The translations under genes were made by a program, and so were the position numbers. A DNA stretch of 64,000 nucleotides, taken from positions 372,001 to 436,000 of the forward strand of contig NZ_MZXV01000032.1 of the NCBI RefSeq assembly GCF_003253745.1, in the 5' to 3' direction. Of this stretch, positions 17,294 to 25,281 are shown one piece after another; within the stretch, counting starts at the first letter, position 1; the number at the start of each line of letters is the position of its first letter. This stretch comes from Mesorhizobium kowhaii. GTDB taxonomy: Bacteria; Pseudomonadota; Alphaproteobacteria; Rhizobiales; Rhizobiaceae. Under the pieces are notes generated by a model. That model did no database searches. It saw nothing but the letters and a program-made list of their open reading frames with translations, and had not been told where the DNA came from.

Positions 17294-18736
17294 TCACGCC
17301 ATGCGGCTCGCCGCCCTCAGGGAGAGGGCCGCGGCGGTCAGGCTCGGGTTGGCGCAGGAGCAGCTCGGATAGGTGCTGGTGCCGACGACAACCAGGTTTC
17401 TCAGCTGGTGGTGGATCATGTCGCTGTCGATCACCGAATCGGCCGGGCCGGAGCCCATCCTCAGCGTGCCCTGGACGTGCGATTCGGTTGGCCGGATGCC
17501 ACGATCGAAGAGCTTTTCGACCGGCAGCGGAGCCAGAAGGTCAGGCAATTTCTCCAGCGCGCGAGCCATGCCCTTGACTGCGTAGTCCGACGGCGCCTTG
17601 AAGCTGACGAAGGCGTTGTCGTCCTCGTCGAGGGCGACGAAATTTTCGTGGTCGAGCAGGTTTTCGGTGACCACGACGAGCGGCAGCGCCTGGCGCAGCC
17701 GCCCCTTTTCCGCACGCATCCCGTGCTGCCAGCGGTTCTCGAAATAGACCAGTGCCGCCGCATGCTCCGATCTGTGGGGACCGTCATAGAGGCCGAAGTT
17801 CAGGCCGGTGGTGATGGTGCTGCCGTCGAAATTGTCGACCCCGTCGAGATAGACCTCAAAGTTCCAGCCGTAGGATTCGTGCAGGCCTCGGCCGACGAAC
17901 TCGCCGCCCAGGCCGGACCGCAGCATGATCGCCGCGCTCTGGATAGCATTGGCGCCGAGAATGAAAAGGTCGCCGCTGACCTGGTATTCCTTGCCGTCAT
18001 GCATGAAATTGACCGAGCGGACCGTGCCGCCGACGTGATCGAGCCGCCGCACCTCCGCACCGAGGCAGACCGAAATGTCGGGATGCTCGAAGACATGCAT
18101 CAACCCGTTGTTGACGGTGAATTTGGCGTCGACCGGACACAGCCAGCAGCGCAGATTGGCACAGCATGAGGTGCGCTGCGCGGTCGGCACACGCGCCCGA
18201 GCCGTCGGCATGACGAAATGCTGGCCGGGCTGCGCCGCCTTCATCATCCGGTCCGGCGTCGACATGCGATGCGGCGGTTGCGGAAACGGCTTCGAGCGAG
18301 GCAGCATCGCCGCCATGTCGGGATCGCCCGAGATCGACATGATGTCTTCGGCGTCGCAGTAGAACGGCTCGACGTCGTCATAGCTGATCGGCCAGTCATT
18401 GCCGATGCCGTAGGTACTTTTCAACCTGAAGTCGTTGGGATGGAACCTTGGCGTCTGCGCGAACCAGCAATTGGTGCCGCCACCCAGTCCGATGGTGTAA
18501 TTCCACGGCTTGTCGGAATTGGTCTTGTAGGTCGTCTCGTCATCGATGTCGGTGTTGGCATTCTGCTTGAGCTGCCATTCATGGGTGTTGTGCCGGCCCC
18601 ATTCGAGCACCAGGACGCGTGCCTTTCGGCGCTTGGCGAACTCGTGCAGGAAGAAGGCCGAACCGAAGCCGGAACCGATCGCGACAAGATCGAAATGATC
18701 CCTGGTGATTTGCTCGGGCTTTACGTCCAGCACCAT
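17294..18736 (-). CDS. GMC-family FAD oxidoreductase
   Basis: The 480-residue protein has an N-terminal FAD-binding fold (FDLVAIGSGFGSAFFLHEFAK...VLVLEWG), the GLGGGTNCW substrate/FAD loop and the C-terminal HVQGTLRMG and VVVGTSTYPSCSCANPSLTAAALSLR blocks. Thus it is a glucose-methanol-choline type dehydrogenase acting on an alcohol or sugar. An internal segment CCANLRCWLCPVDAKFTVN, with four Cys, could be structural or bind a metal cluster. It has no signal peptide; export with the Tat-signal partner just downstream is plausible. The ATG at 18736 has AAGGAG upstream. The substrate is not known. Confidence 0.8.
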   Translation of the reverse strand: MVLDVKPEQITRDHFDLVAIGSGFGSAFFLHEFAKRRKARVLVLEWGRHNTHEWQLKQNANTDIDDETTYKTNSDKPWNYTIGLGGGTNCWFAQTPRFHPNDFRLKSTYGIGNDWPISYDDVEPFYCDAEDIMSISGDPDMAAMLPRSKPFPQPPHRMSTPDRMMKAAQPGQHFVMPTARARVPTAQRTSCCANLRCWLCPVDAKFTVNNGLMHVFEHPDISVCLGAEVRRLDHVGGTVRSVNFMHDGKEYQVSGDLFILGANAIQSAAIMLRSGLGGEFVGRGLHESYGWNFEVYLDGVDNFDGSTITTGLNFGLYDGPHRSEHAAALVYFENRWQHGMRAEKGRLRQALPLVVVTENLLDHENFVALDEDDNAFVSFKAPSDYAVKGMARALEKLPDLLAPLPVEKLFDRGIRPTESHVQGTLRMGSGPADSVIDSDMIHHQLRNLVVVGTSTYPSCSCANPSLTAAALSLRAASRMA

Positions 18737-18803
18737 CAACCAAAACTCCTTTTCGCGCCGGGCGCGCCCGCCAGGTTCTGCCTCCGGCTCTTCGCTCCCA
18801 GCC

Positions 18804-20135
18804 TCATGCCGCCATTCTGCCGATCGAGTGATATTCGATGCCGTGGCGGGCGATGGCCTTGGGGTCATACAGGTTGCGGCCATCAAAGATGATCGGCGTG
18901 GTCAGCGCATCTTTCATCGCGCCGAAAGACGGCGCGCGGAAACTCTTCCATTCGGTGGCGATCAGCAGCGCATCGGCGCCACGCAGGGCGGCTTCCTTGG
19001 TGCCGCACAACAACAGGTCGTCGCGCAGCCCGTAGATGGCCTGGCATTCCTGCATCGCCTCGGGATCATAGGCCTGCACATTGGCGCCGGCGTTCCACAG
19101 CGCCTCCATCAGCGTGCGTGCCGGCGCCTCGCGCATGTCGTCGGTGTTGGGCTTGAAGGCCAGCCCCCACAGCGCAAAGGTCTTGCCCTTGAGATTGCCC
19201 TTGAAATAGCGGTTCACCTTGTCGAACAGGACGGATTTCTGCTCGTTGTTGCGCTCCTCGACGGCGCGCAGCAGCTTGGCGTCGAACTTGACGCCTTCGG
19301 CGGTCTTGATCAGGGCGCGGACATCCTTGGGGAAGCACGAGCCGCCATAACCAAGACCCGGATAGATGAAGTGATAGCCGATACGCGGATCGCTGCCGAT
19401 GCCCTTGCGGACCTCCTCGATGTCGGCGCCGAGCTGCTCGGCCAGGTTGGCCATCTCGTTCATGAAGCTGATCTTGGTCGCCAGCATGCAATTGGCGGCG
19501 TATTTGGTGAATTCGGCGCTGCGCACGTCCATCACGATCATCTTCTCGTGGTTGCGGTTGAAGGGAGCATAGAGCTCGCGCATCACCGCTTCGGTGCCCT
19601 CGCTGTCGGTGCCGACGATGATGCGGTCGGGCTTCATGCAATCGGCAACCGCGGAACCCTCCTTGAGGAATTCCGGATTCGAAGCGACGTCGAAGGTCAG
19701 GTCCTCTCGCCCTCTTTTCTTCAGCGTCTCGGCGATCCTGGCCTTTACCTTTTCGCAGGTGCCGACCGGCACGGTCGACTTGCCGACGATGATCTTTGGG
19801 GTGTCCATCTCACGACCGATGGTCTCGGCGACCGCCAGCACGTATTTGAGATCAGCCGAACCGTCCTCGCCCGGCGGCGTGCCGACCGCGATCATCTGGA
19901 TTTCGCCGTGCCTGACCGCGGCCGCGGCATCGGTGGTGAACTTGATGCGGCCAGCGGCGTGGTTCTCCTTGACGAGGCTTTCGAGCCCCGGCTCGAAAAT
20001 CGGAACCAGGCCCTGGTTGAGTCGCTCGACCTTGTTGGCGTCGATGTCGACGCACACCACCTGGTGCCCGACTTCGGCAAGCACCGCTGCCTGCACGAGA
20101 CCGACATAACCAATTCCAAAGACCGTCAAATTCAT
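18804..20135 (-). CDS. UDP-glucose 6-dehydrogenase
   Basis: The 443-residue enzyme oxidises UDP-glucose to UDP-glucuronate with NAD. It begins [32 protein letters not shown], the NAD-binding fold, and has the catalytic-cysteine motif [13 protein letters not shown] and the C-terminal [20 protein letters not shown]. It belongs to the Ugd/RkpK family. Located in the exo cluster, it suggests the polymer contains glucuronic or a derived acid. It is followed after 67 bases by the GMC oxidoreductase gene. Confidence 0.92.
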   Translation of the reverse strand: MNLTVFGIGYVGLVQAAVLAEVGHQVVCVDIDANKVERLNQGLVPIFEPGLESLVKENHAAGRIKFTTDAAAAVRHGEIQMIAVGTPPGEDGSADLKYVLAVAETIGREMDTPKIIVGKSTVPVGTCEKVKARIAETLKKRGREDLTFDVASNPEFLKEGSAVADCMKPDRIIVGTDSEGTEAVMRELYAPFNRNHEKMIVMDVRSAEFTKYAANCMLATKISFMNEMANLAEQLGADIEEVRKGIGSDPRIGYHFIYPGLGYGGSCFPKDVRALIKTAEGVKFDAKLLRAVEERNNEQKSVLFDKVNRYFKGNLKGKTFALWGLAFKPNTDDMREAPARTLMEALWNAGANVQAYDPEAMQECQAIYGLRDDLLLCGTKEAALRGADALLIATEWKSFRAPSFGAMKDALTTPIIFDGRNLYDPKAIARHGIEYHSIGRMAA

Positions 20136-20202
20136 TCGGTTTCATTCCCATGCAAGACAGCGGACCGCTTTGGGCCCGGCCAGTTCAAATCGACTTTCCC
20201 AA

Positions 20203-21066
20203 CTACTTTATGCTGCATGCCAGCGATTCCGGAAACTGACAGGGCTCGCCCAAGGCCGTGAACGCAACGCGATCGATCTGCAGCTTGAGTTTGCGGCCTG
20301 GGTCCGCGAACGCTCCCATCCAACCGGTCATCTTATCGCTGCCCCAAAGGCTGAAGAATATCTTCTGGGCATGCGTCGGCAATTTCGCCGGATCGGTAAT
20401 CGTGTTGACCAGCTTGCCGTTGACATACCAGCGCAAGCTATCCTTCTCCCAGACGAAGGCATAGTCGTTGAAGGCATTTTCGGTGCCGCCCGCCACGTCG
20501 ACCAGCTTCTCATTCTTGCCCTTGCCGGCGATATAGGCGTTGACCTGCACCTTGGAGGTGTCCTTGGTCAGGACCTCGAAGTCGATCTCATCCCACGGCT
20601 GCTTGTCGGACGGACCGATATAGGAGAAGAAAGCCGCATTGAGACCGGAGCCTGTGTCCGTCTTCATCCGCGCCTCATAGGTGCCGTAGCCGAAGCGCTG
20701 CTTGGTCTGGATCTCGCCGCAGGCGTAGTCGCGGTCCTTTAGCTTCTGCTTTTCGAAGCCGAGCGACAGCACGCCGTCGGAAAGCTCGACCAGGCCTTTC
20801 GACCAGGTGCAATTTTGATGACTGCCGTTCGACCAACCGTCGGAAACATACCAGCGTTCGCGATTGAAGCTGGCGAAATCATCGACGAATGATGGCGACG
20901 ACGGAATGTCCTGGGCATGGGAAGGAGCCGTCACAAAGCTCCCAAGAGCGGCGAGCAGCAACGCACTGATCGCACTCAACCGACTGAGGCCGGCTTGCCT
21001 GGCCTGGCGTGTGAACGGCGTTCCGCCGGCTGCGATGGTGGACATAGTTTTCGGATCCGAATTCAT
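20203..21066 (-). CDS. exoK: GH16 endo-beta-glycanase (ExoK-like)
   Basis: The 287-residue protein has a long N-terminal region with a signal sequence (about residues 28-51, ending APSHAQ) and a family 16 glycoside hydrolase domain. The catalytic motif WDEIDFEV supplies the nucleophile Glu160 and acid/base Glu164. It also has FGYGTYEARMKTDTGSGLNAAFF and the C-terminal WVNG-like strand (RWYVNGKLV). It would cut nascent polymer outside the cell, as ExoK does for succinoglycan. ATG 21066 is chosen for its AAGGTGAG site; upstream residues are not conserved-looking. It precedes ugd on the same strand. Confidence 0.85.
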   Translation of the reverse strand: MNSDPKTMSTIAAGGTPFTRQARQAGLSRLSAISALLLAALGSFVTAPSHAQDIPSSPSFVDDFASFNRERWYVSDGWSNGSHQNCTWSKGLVELSDGVLSLGFEKQKLKDRDYACGEIQTKQRFGYGTYEARMKTDTGSGLNAAFFSYIGPSDKQPWDEIDFEVLTKDTSKVQVNAYIAGKGKNEKLVDVAGGTENAFNDYAFVWEKDSLRWYVNGKLVNTITDPAKLPTHAQKIFFSLWGSDKMTGWMGAFADPGRKLKLQIDRVAFTALGEPCQFPESLACSIK

Positions 21067-21212
21067 ACCAAACTCACCTTTGTGCTGTGCATCCCCAACC
21101 CAAAGTCGACGTTCGAACCCTGAACGGGCCAACCTTGACCTCCTGCTTGACCCTCTCGAATTCTTGTCCTGCCTCGCATCAAGTCTCTTGCAACAATTCC
21201 GATCCTTCACGT

Positions 21213-21614
21213 TCAACCCCTGCCAGCGCCCGCCGGCCTGGCGAACCCGGCAGTAGTGGCCGAATCGGACGCCGCATTCTCGTCGAAGACCATATCCAGC
21301 GAATGACGGAGTTCTTTCATCATGCCGTTCTGGCGCGACAGCTCCGCGATGCGGCGTTCGCAATTCAGGATCGACTTCGTCAGTTCGCTGACTTCGGATG
21401 ACCGACGGTCGGAGGTGGAGCCGTTCTCCATCGCTTCGACCAGGAAAGCGGCGTTGGTCGCCTTCGTCCGATAGCGATTCTCCAACCCGGCTCTCTCGGC
21501 CTCGATCTCGACCGCAATCTGCTCAAACAGCTTTGCCAGGCGATCAAGACGCGAACCATCGGTCTGCCGGTCGCGGGCCGGATCCCTTGATCTGAAACCG
21601 AATATCGAAGCCAT
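21213..21614 (-). CDS. Small coiled-coil protein of unknown function
   Basis: The 133-residue product has no signal or membrane segment. It is rich in charged residues and predicted helix: RLDRLAKLFEQIAVEIEAERAGLENRY and SEVSELTKSILNCERRIAELSRQN look like heptad repeats. ATG 21614 is the natural start, and a TTGCTGCAYCGCAACAT element lies 155 bases upstream. I do not recognise the family. It is 146 bases upstream of exoK and could be co-transcribed with it. Confidence 0.6.
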   Translation of the reverse strand: MASIFGFRSRDPARDRQTDGSRLDRLAKLFEQIAVEIEAERAGLENRYRTKATNAAFLVEAMENGSTSDRRSSEVSELTKSILNCERRIAELSRQNGMMKELRHSLDMVFDENAASDSATTAGFARPAGAGRG

Positions 21615-21768
21615 GAACTCAGATCCCTGTCATCGCCGGCTTGTGGGCCGGGCTTCTGGCCGATCCCCGCAGCCGGGGCTCAAAAAACTCATGTTGCATT
21701 GTCCTGCTCCCCTGAGGGAGAGACATCAGACCAATCCGATCGGGGGCCAGTTCGGCTGGTCGTCCAAT

Positions 21769-21785
21769 TTGCTGCACCGCAACAT
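21769..21785. promoter_or_regulatory. TTGCTGCAYCGCAACAT element upstream of the coiled-coil gene
   Basis: TTGCTGCACCGCAACAT differs by one base from 12916-12932. It lies in the 289-base gap between the exoU-like gene and the coiled-coil gene. No other feature is evident in that gap. Confidence 0.4.
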
Positions 21786-21903
21786 AGACTGCCATCGTCG
21801 GGGCCGCGAGGCAACCACCCAGTTCGTAAACTCATAATTCCGACCGAAATGGTTTGCGCGATGAGCTTGTCGTCGGCGGCCAACCCGGACGAAGCGGACA
21901 GTT

Positions 21904-22926
21904 TCACCGCTCCTTGCCGGTGCTGGTGCCGGCCATCAAAAAACGCAACGGCGGCACATGCTTGTGCCTGGACACCAAGCCGACGCGGCGAAACAGCGCC
22001 TCGAGCTTGTCGGACGCCACGCCCTGGACGATGGGGACGAGGTTGGATTGGCTGGCGAATGCGTAGGCCGCTGCCGATGCCAGCCCGCGCTCGGCCTTGA
22101 CGTCGAGGAAATTGCGCAGCCGGTACTTGTCGCGCACGTGCCGCTCGTGCCGTCTCAGCACCGCTTTCGAGCCTTCCGGCAGGCTGTCGATCGCCAGCAG
22201 CGCCAGATCGGCATCGGCGAGACGCTTCAGGTCCTGCGTCTTGTGGCGGCCGCTGAGCGAATCAGCACGGACGATGGCGCCGTAGCCACACGAGCGGATG
22301 ACCTTGAACCGCGCCCCGCAGGCGACCGCGCGGGCGTAAAGCTCATAATCCTCGCCCAGCCGCAAGCTCTCGTCATAGCGCAACCCATGGCGGTCGAGGA
22401 AGGCACGGCTGATCGCCGGCTTGAGGAAGCCCAGTTCGCCCCTTTGCACCCGGCGCCTGGAGATATTGCCTTCGACGAAGCGCTCGAAATCGAGGAATTC
22501 CGGATCCGCGGCAAATTGCGGGGCGACGATTTTCGTCGCGTCGCCCGTCGCATCATCCCTGATCAGCATGATGTTGTCCGCCGCGAAATCCCAGTCGGCG
22601 CCGGCAAACAGGTTGCGAAACCGGCCTTCGAGAAAAAAATCGTCGGCGTCGAGAATGCTGATGAACGGCGATTTCGAACTGGCGATCGCGGCGTTGCGGG
22701 CGAAGGAGGGGCCGCGATTGACGTCGAGGCGCATCACCGCAAGCCGGCCGCTGCCGTCGTCGGCGGATCGCGCGACTGCCGCGGTGTCGTCGGTGGACGC
22801 GTCGTCGACGACGACGACTTCCGCCACTTCCGGTTCGCGCAACGCGGACGCTATGGCGACGGCGATTGTCGCTGCCGCGTTTCGGGCCGCAATGATCACG
22901 CAGACCTGGGATTTCGTCATCGACAT
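21904..22926 (-). CDS. exoU: Glycosyltransferase family 2 (ExoU-like)
   Basis: The 340-residue protein starts with KSQVCVIIAARNAAATIAVAIASAL and carries EVVVVDDASTDDTAAVA and the metal-binding ISILDADDFFLEGRF motif of GT2 enzymes, then LRLGEDYELYARAVACG, the acceptor-site ED motif. The IIAARNAA opening and adjacency (once the lasso genes are discounted) to exoX match succinoglycan ExoU, a late glucosyltransferase. Two Met codons, 22926 and 22920, are possible starts. It reads away from the lasso cluster. Confidence 0.75.
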   Translation of the reverse strand: MSMTKSQVCVIIAARNAAATIAVAIASALREPEVAEVVVVDDASTDDTAAVARSADDGSGRLAVMRLDVNRGPSFARNAAIASSKSPFISILDADDFFLEGRFRNLFAGADWDFAADNIMLIRDDATGDATKIVAPQFAADPEFLDFERFVEGNISRRRVQRGELGFLKPAISRAFLDRHGLRYDESLRLGEDYELYARAVACGARFKVIRSCGYGAIVRADSLSGRHKTQDLKRLADADLALLAIDSLPEGSKAVLRRHERHVRDKYRLRNFLDVKAERGLASAAAYAFASQSNLVPIVQGVASDKLEALFRRVGLVSRHKHVPPLRFLMAGTSTGKER

Positions 22927-23021
22927 GGATTAGCCTCTCGTACAGGTGATATCGATTTGCGTTCGCCCCGTACCCATTCGATGCCCGATAGAATTGCGAT
23001 CAGCGCCCGATCTGTCTTCAT

Positions 23022-24152
23022 TCAACGATTGCCCGGCCGTTCAAAGATGCGGCGGCTGATGTCGGCGGACGCAGCCCAGCCGGCTTCCGCCAGATAGCGG
23101 ACTGGCGCGCGGCCGCACAGTTCCCACAGCACCGTTCGCCGCTGCGGCCACCGAAGCGACGACAGCCACGGCGCCATGACCATGTTGAGCAGGTCCTCGT
23201 TGCCGATGCGTGACAGGATCCGCGTCGCCCGCTCCGACAGCAGCGTGCCGGCGCCGCCAAGCAGCACATCCGCTGCGCGTACACCAAGCAGCAGCGTATC
23301 GTCCAGCCCCTGCGCGACCGCGGCATCGAGCACGAGCTGCTGGTCCGTCTCGTCGAGGCGGCTGGCGCTGGCACGCACGTCGCAGACATAGCCCGCGCAG
23401 GGTTCCCTGTTGAACAGCGCCTTGGCGACGCTGATGCAGGACAAAAGCAGCGTGTCGGCGGCCGAGGTGAACGGCACCGTGGCGCCGGCGATTTCGACCT
23501 GTCGCTTGCGCCGCAGAAACCCGTCCGCGTCGCGCGGGCTCGGCGAGCCGGGCTGCTGGAGGCGGTAGTGGAGATCGACCGTGGATGGCCTCGGTCCGTC
23601 GCCGCGCGTCATATGCTGTTCGCCAAGGAAGCGAACCCACCAGACGGAGCGCGACTTGCCGGCGACCTCGTAGCCGATCGAGCGCAGCGCATCCCGCGCC
23701 TTGAAATACCCGACCGGCGAAACCAGAATGTCGACATCGCCCGAGGGCTTCATGAAGTGGTCGTCGTAGAGAAGCTGCTGCTGGAACGGACCTTTCAGAA
23801 AGACGAAATCGATCCGGCTTTCGCGCAGCACATCATGGATCGCCATCGAATCCATGATGCAGGACGCGTTCATCGAAACCGTCCTTCTGCGGTAGGTATC
23901 CAGCCAGTGGAAAAGCTCGGGCGGTCTCTCATTCGCAGGCGCGCGCGACAGGGCCTTGAGGACAAAGGTCGCGACCTTGTTCAGCCTGGCGATGTCGGCA
24001 ACATTGGCGCCGCCAAGGCCGGGCATCGATACGTCGCCCGCGGCGGCTCCTGCCCCCGCGAAGTACAACCGCAGGCAGGCCCGCACATAGGCAACCTCGT
24101 CGGCACAATCGGCGGCGCGCAATCGTTCATAGGAACCATCCGGCAAGGCCAT
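23022..24152 (-). CDS. Nucleotidyltransferase-family protein of the lasso cluster
   Basis: The 376-residue protein resembles the uncharacterised nucleotidyltransferases of Pfam NTP_transf_5. The diagnostic region is IDFVFLKGPFQQQLLYDD (residues 114-131) followed by PSGDVDILVSPVGYF with the two metal-binding Asp residues D139 and D141. Proteins of this family recur in lasso-peptide clusters that also carry HPr-kinase-like kinases, for example the pseudomycoidin cluster as I recall, where further groups are added to the phosphorylated C-terminus. It is divergent from the precursor gene across a 527-base region. The modification it makes here is unknown. Confidence 0.75.
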   Translation of the reverse strand: MALPDGSYERLRAADCADEVAYVRACLRLYFAGAGAAAGDVSMPGLGGANVADIARLNKVATFVLKALSRAPANERPPELFHWLDTYRRRTVSMNASCIMDSMAIHDVLRESRIDFVFLKGPFQQQLLYDDHFMKPSGDVDILVSPVGYFKARDALRSIGYEVAGKSRSVWWVRFLGEQHMTRGDGPRPSTVDLHYRLQQPGSPSPRDADGFLRRKRQVEIAGATVPFTSAADTLLLSCISVAKALFNREPCAGYVCDVRASASRLDETDQQLVLDAAVAQGLDDTLLLGVRAADVLLGGAGTLLSERATRILSRIGNEDLLNMVMAPWLSSLRWPQRRTVLWELCGRAPVRYLAEAGWAASADISRRIFERPGNR

Positions 24153-24262
24153 TTAGCGCACAGTCTCCCAAAAACTCTCAAAAAAGCGATTTGCGCGGCG
24201 CGTATGCTGCAAGTGCGAAGCAAGCATCACCAAAAACCTTGATGCCGTAAAGCCTTTCCTTT

Positions 24263-24271
24263 TGCAGTGCA
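24263..24271. promoter_or_regulatory. TGCRNTGCA dyad near the nucleotidyltransferase gene
   Basis: TGCAGTGCA lies 111 bases upstream of the nucleotidyltransferase start. The same 9-mer occurs upstream of exoQ (35244), and its complement upstream of exoL/exoT (12961). Confidence 0.35.
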
Positions 24272-24583
24272 GAATTTTGCAACCTGAGCGTTTACCGACA
24301 CTTCCGAAAGGTGGTGAAAATCGCTGTTGAAATACCGCCCTTGCCAAGGCGTTTCAGCTGGCCCTTATCAGGATTTGCCAAATGAATTCATCCCCTATTA
24401 GGGACGCCTAAAATATAGGCACCCCGCAAATGTTTTATTCAAGCAAAATCAAATGCTTAAAGAATCGGCATCGAGGTGGTCGCCAAGCGTAGGGAATCGA
24501 CCTAAAAGAAGTCAGATTTTAGGCATAGCGACACATATGGTGACGCGCGCAACCAGTAATTGATTAATGCCTGGTAAATCAGA

Positions 24584-24612
24584 CTTGACTCATAAATGCT
24601 GCCATGCAGCTA
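24584..24612 (+). promoter_or_regulatory. Candidate promoter of the lasso operon
   Basis: CTTGAC at 24584-24589 is a good alphaproteobacterial -35 box; 17 bases later CAGCTA (24607-24612) is a weak -10. The dyad GCTGC-CAT-GCAGC (24598-24610) occupies the spacer and runs into the -10. A second dyad, TGCAGC (24605-24610) with GCTGCA (24617-24622), overlaps the expected start of transcription. A protein bound there would repress. Confidence 0.35.
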
Positions 24613-24613
24613 T

Positions 24614-24622
24614 TGCGCTGCA
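24614..24622. promoter_or_regulatory. TGCRNTGCA dyad at the lasso promoter
   Basis: TGCGCTGCA is the same 9-mer as in the exoY upstream region (31406). It lies just downstream of the candidate -10 and 57 bases before the precursor start codon, a typical operator position. Confidence 0.35.
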
Positions 24623-24679
24623 GCATGCAAGTGCTGACGGCACTCGACAAGCCGTTTCCAGTCCTTATTGGAGAGTAAA

Positions 24680-24832
24680 ATGGAACAGAATGTTGAAAAG
24701 CAAGAATACGAGACGCCAAGCCTGACGGTGCATGGTTCGATCGAAACCATCACCCAGGGCGGCGGCGGCAGCACGGCGATCGACGCATCTTTTCCCGCGC
24801 ATACGCCGATCGGCGACCTGACGTTTTCCTGA
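24680..24832 (+). CDS. Lasso peptide precursor (A)
   Basis: This 50-codon gene encodes a class II lasso precursor. The leader (residues 1-26) carries the canonical YxxPxLxxxG pattern (Tyr10, Pro13, Leu15, Gly19), which the B1 protein recognises, and Thr25 at position -2. The core (residues 27-50, 24 residues) begins with four Gly. Counting from the residue after the Thr-Gln pair, Gly27 is core position 1 and Asp35 is position 9, so a nine-residue macrolactam ring is predicted. The tail contains Phe12, Pro13, His15, Pro17 and Phe23 and ends in Ser24, a likely kinase target. GGAGAG lies 4 bases before the ATG. The B1, B2, C, kinase and D genes follow on the same strand. Confidence 0.93.
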   Translation: MEQNVEKQEYETPSLTVHGSIETITQGGGGSTAIDASFPAHTPIGDLTFS

Positions 24833-24891
24833 AGCCTATCGCAATTACTCCAGAGTGACGACGTTGGGGCTCTGGGTCAAAAAACATAAGA

Positions 24892-24922
24892 GAGTCGGGG
24901 GCCAAGCCTCCGACTCCCCTTT
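24892..24922 (+). terminator. Intercistronic hairpin between precursor and B1
   Basis: GAGTCGGGGG (24892-24901) pairs with CCTCCGACTC (24907-24916) over 10 bp with one G-U pair and a CCAAG loop, followed by CCCCTTT. It lies in the 134-base gap after the precursor stop. Such hairpins in lasso operons stabilise precursor mRNA and partly stop readthrough, giving more precursor than enzymes; that role is inferred here. Confidence 0.65.
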
Positions 24923-24966
24923 CATTGCCTGGAACTGCCGAAGCGTAGTGTAAGCGAGGTTTTGGG

Positions 24967-25281
24967 ATGAACTGGAAGCTATCCGACCAAGATTTGGCCG
25001 ACCACGATCGTGTGAGTGCGACCAAGGATGCCGTGGCTTGCGAGTTCGGCGATGGCCTGGCGCTCCTCAATCTGAAATCCAACATCTATTACAGCCTGAA
25101 CGGTGTCGGCGCTTTCATCTGGGATTTGATCCAGGAGCCCAGGTCGATGGTGGACATCCGCAGCGCCGTGCTTGCGCGCTACAATGTCGACCCGGAGCGC
25201 TGCCAGGCCGACGTCGACGCATTGTTGAAGGGCCTGGCCGATAACGGGCTTGCGAGGCTGCACCATGAGGAACTTGTCTAA
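24967..25281 (+). CDS. Lasso peptide B1 protein (PqqD-like leader recognition)
   Basis: The 104-residue protein is a PqqD-fold recognition element. It contains VACEFGDGLALLNLKSNIYYSLNGVGAFIWDLI, the beta-hairpin and helix of the fold (quoted region residues about 23-55), and a helical C-terminal part. It binds the precursor leader through the Tyr/Pro/Leu/Gly pattern and presents it to the B2 protease. Length is normal for stand-alone B1. It overlaps the long reading of B2 by 17 bases. GAGG precedes the ATG. Confidence 0.9.
   Translation: MNWKLSDQDLADHDRVSATKDAVACEFGDGLALLNLKSNIYYSLNGVGAFIWDLIQEPRSMVDIRSAVLARYNVDPERCQADVDALLKGLADNGLARLHHEELV

Larger units (their letters stand above)
24153..24679. 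promoter_or_regulatory. Divergent control region of the lasso cluster
   Basis: This 527-base, comparatively AT-rich stretch has no gene. It contains TGCAGTGCA at 24263 and TGCGCTGCA at 24614. The heptamer CCTAAAA occurs at 24407-24413 and 24501-24507, and inverted (TTTTAGG) at 24517-24523. A dyad GCCTA...TAGGC spans 24406-24420. The precursor ribosome-binding site GGAGAG is at 24670-24675. AT-richness and dyads suggest multi-factor control of both directions. Confidence 0.5.

Noticed and set aside
24833..24966. Second lasso precursor downstream of the first
   Set aside because: The gap has no start codon with a leader pattern, Thr at -2 or Gly with a ring acid at 7-9; it contains a hairpin instead.
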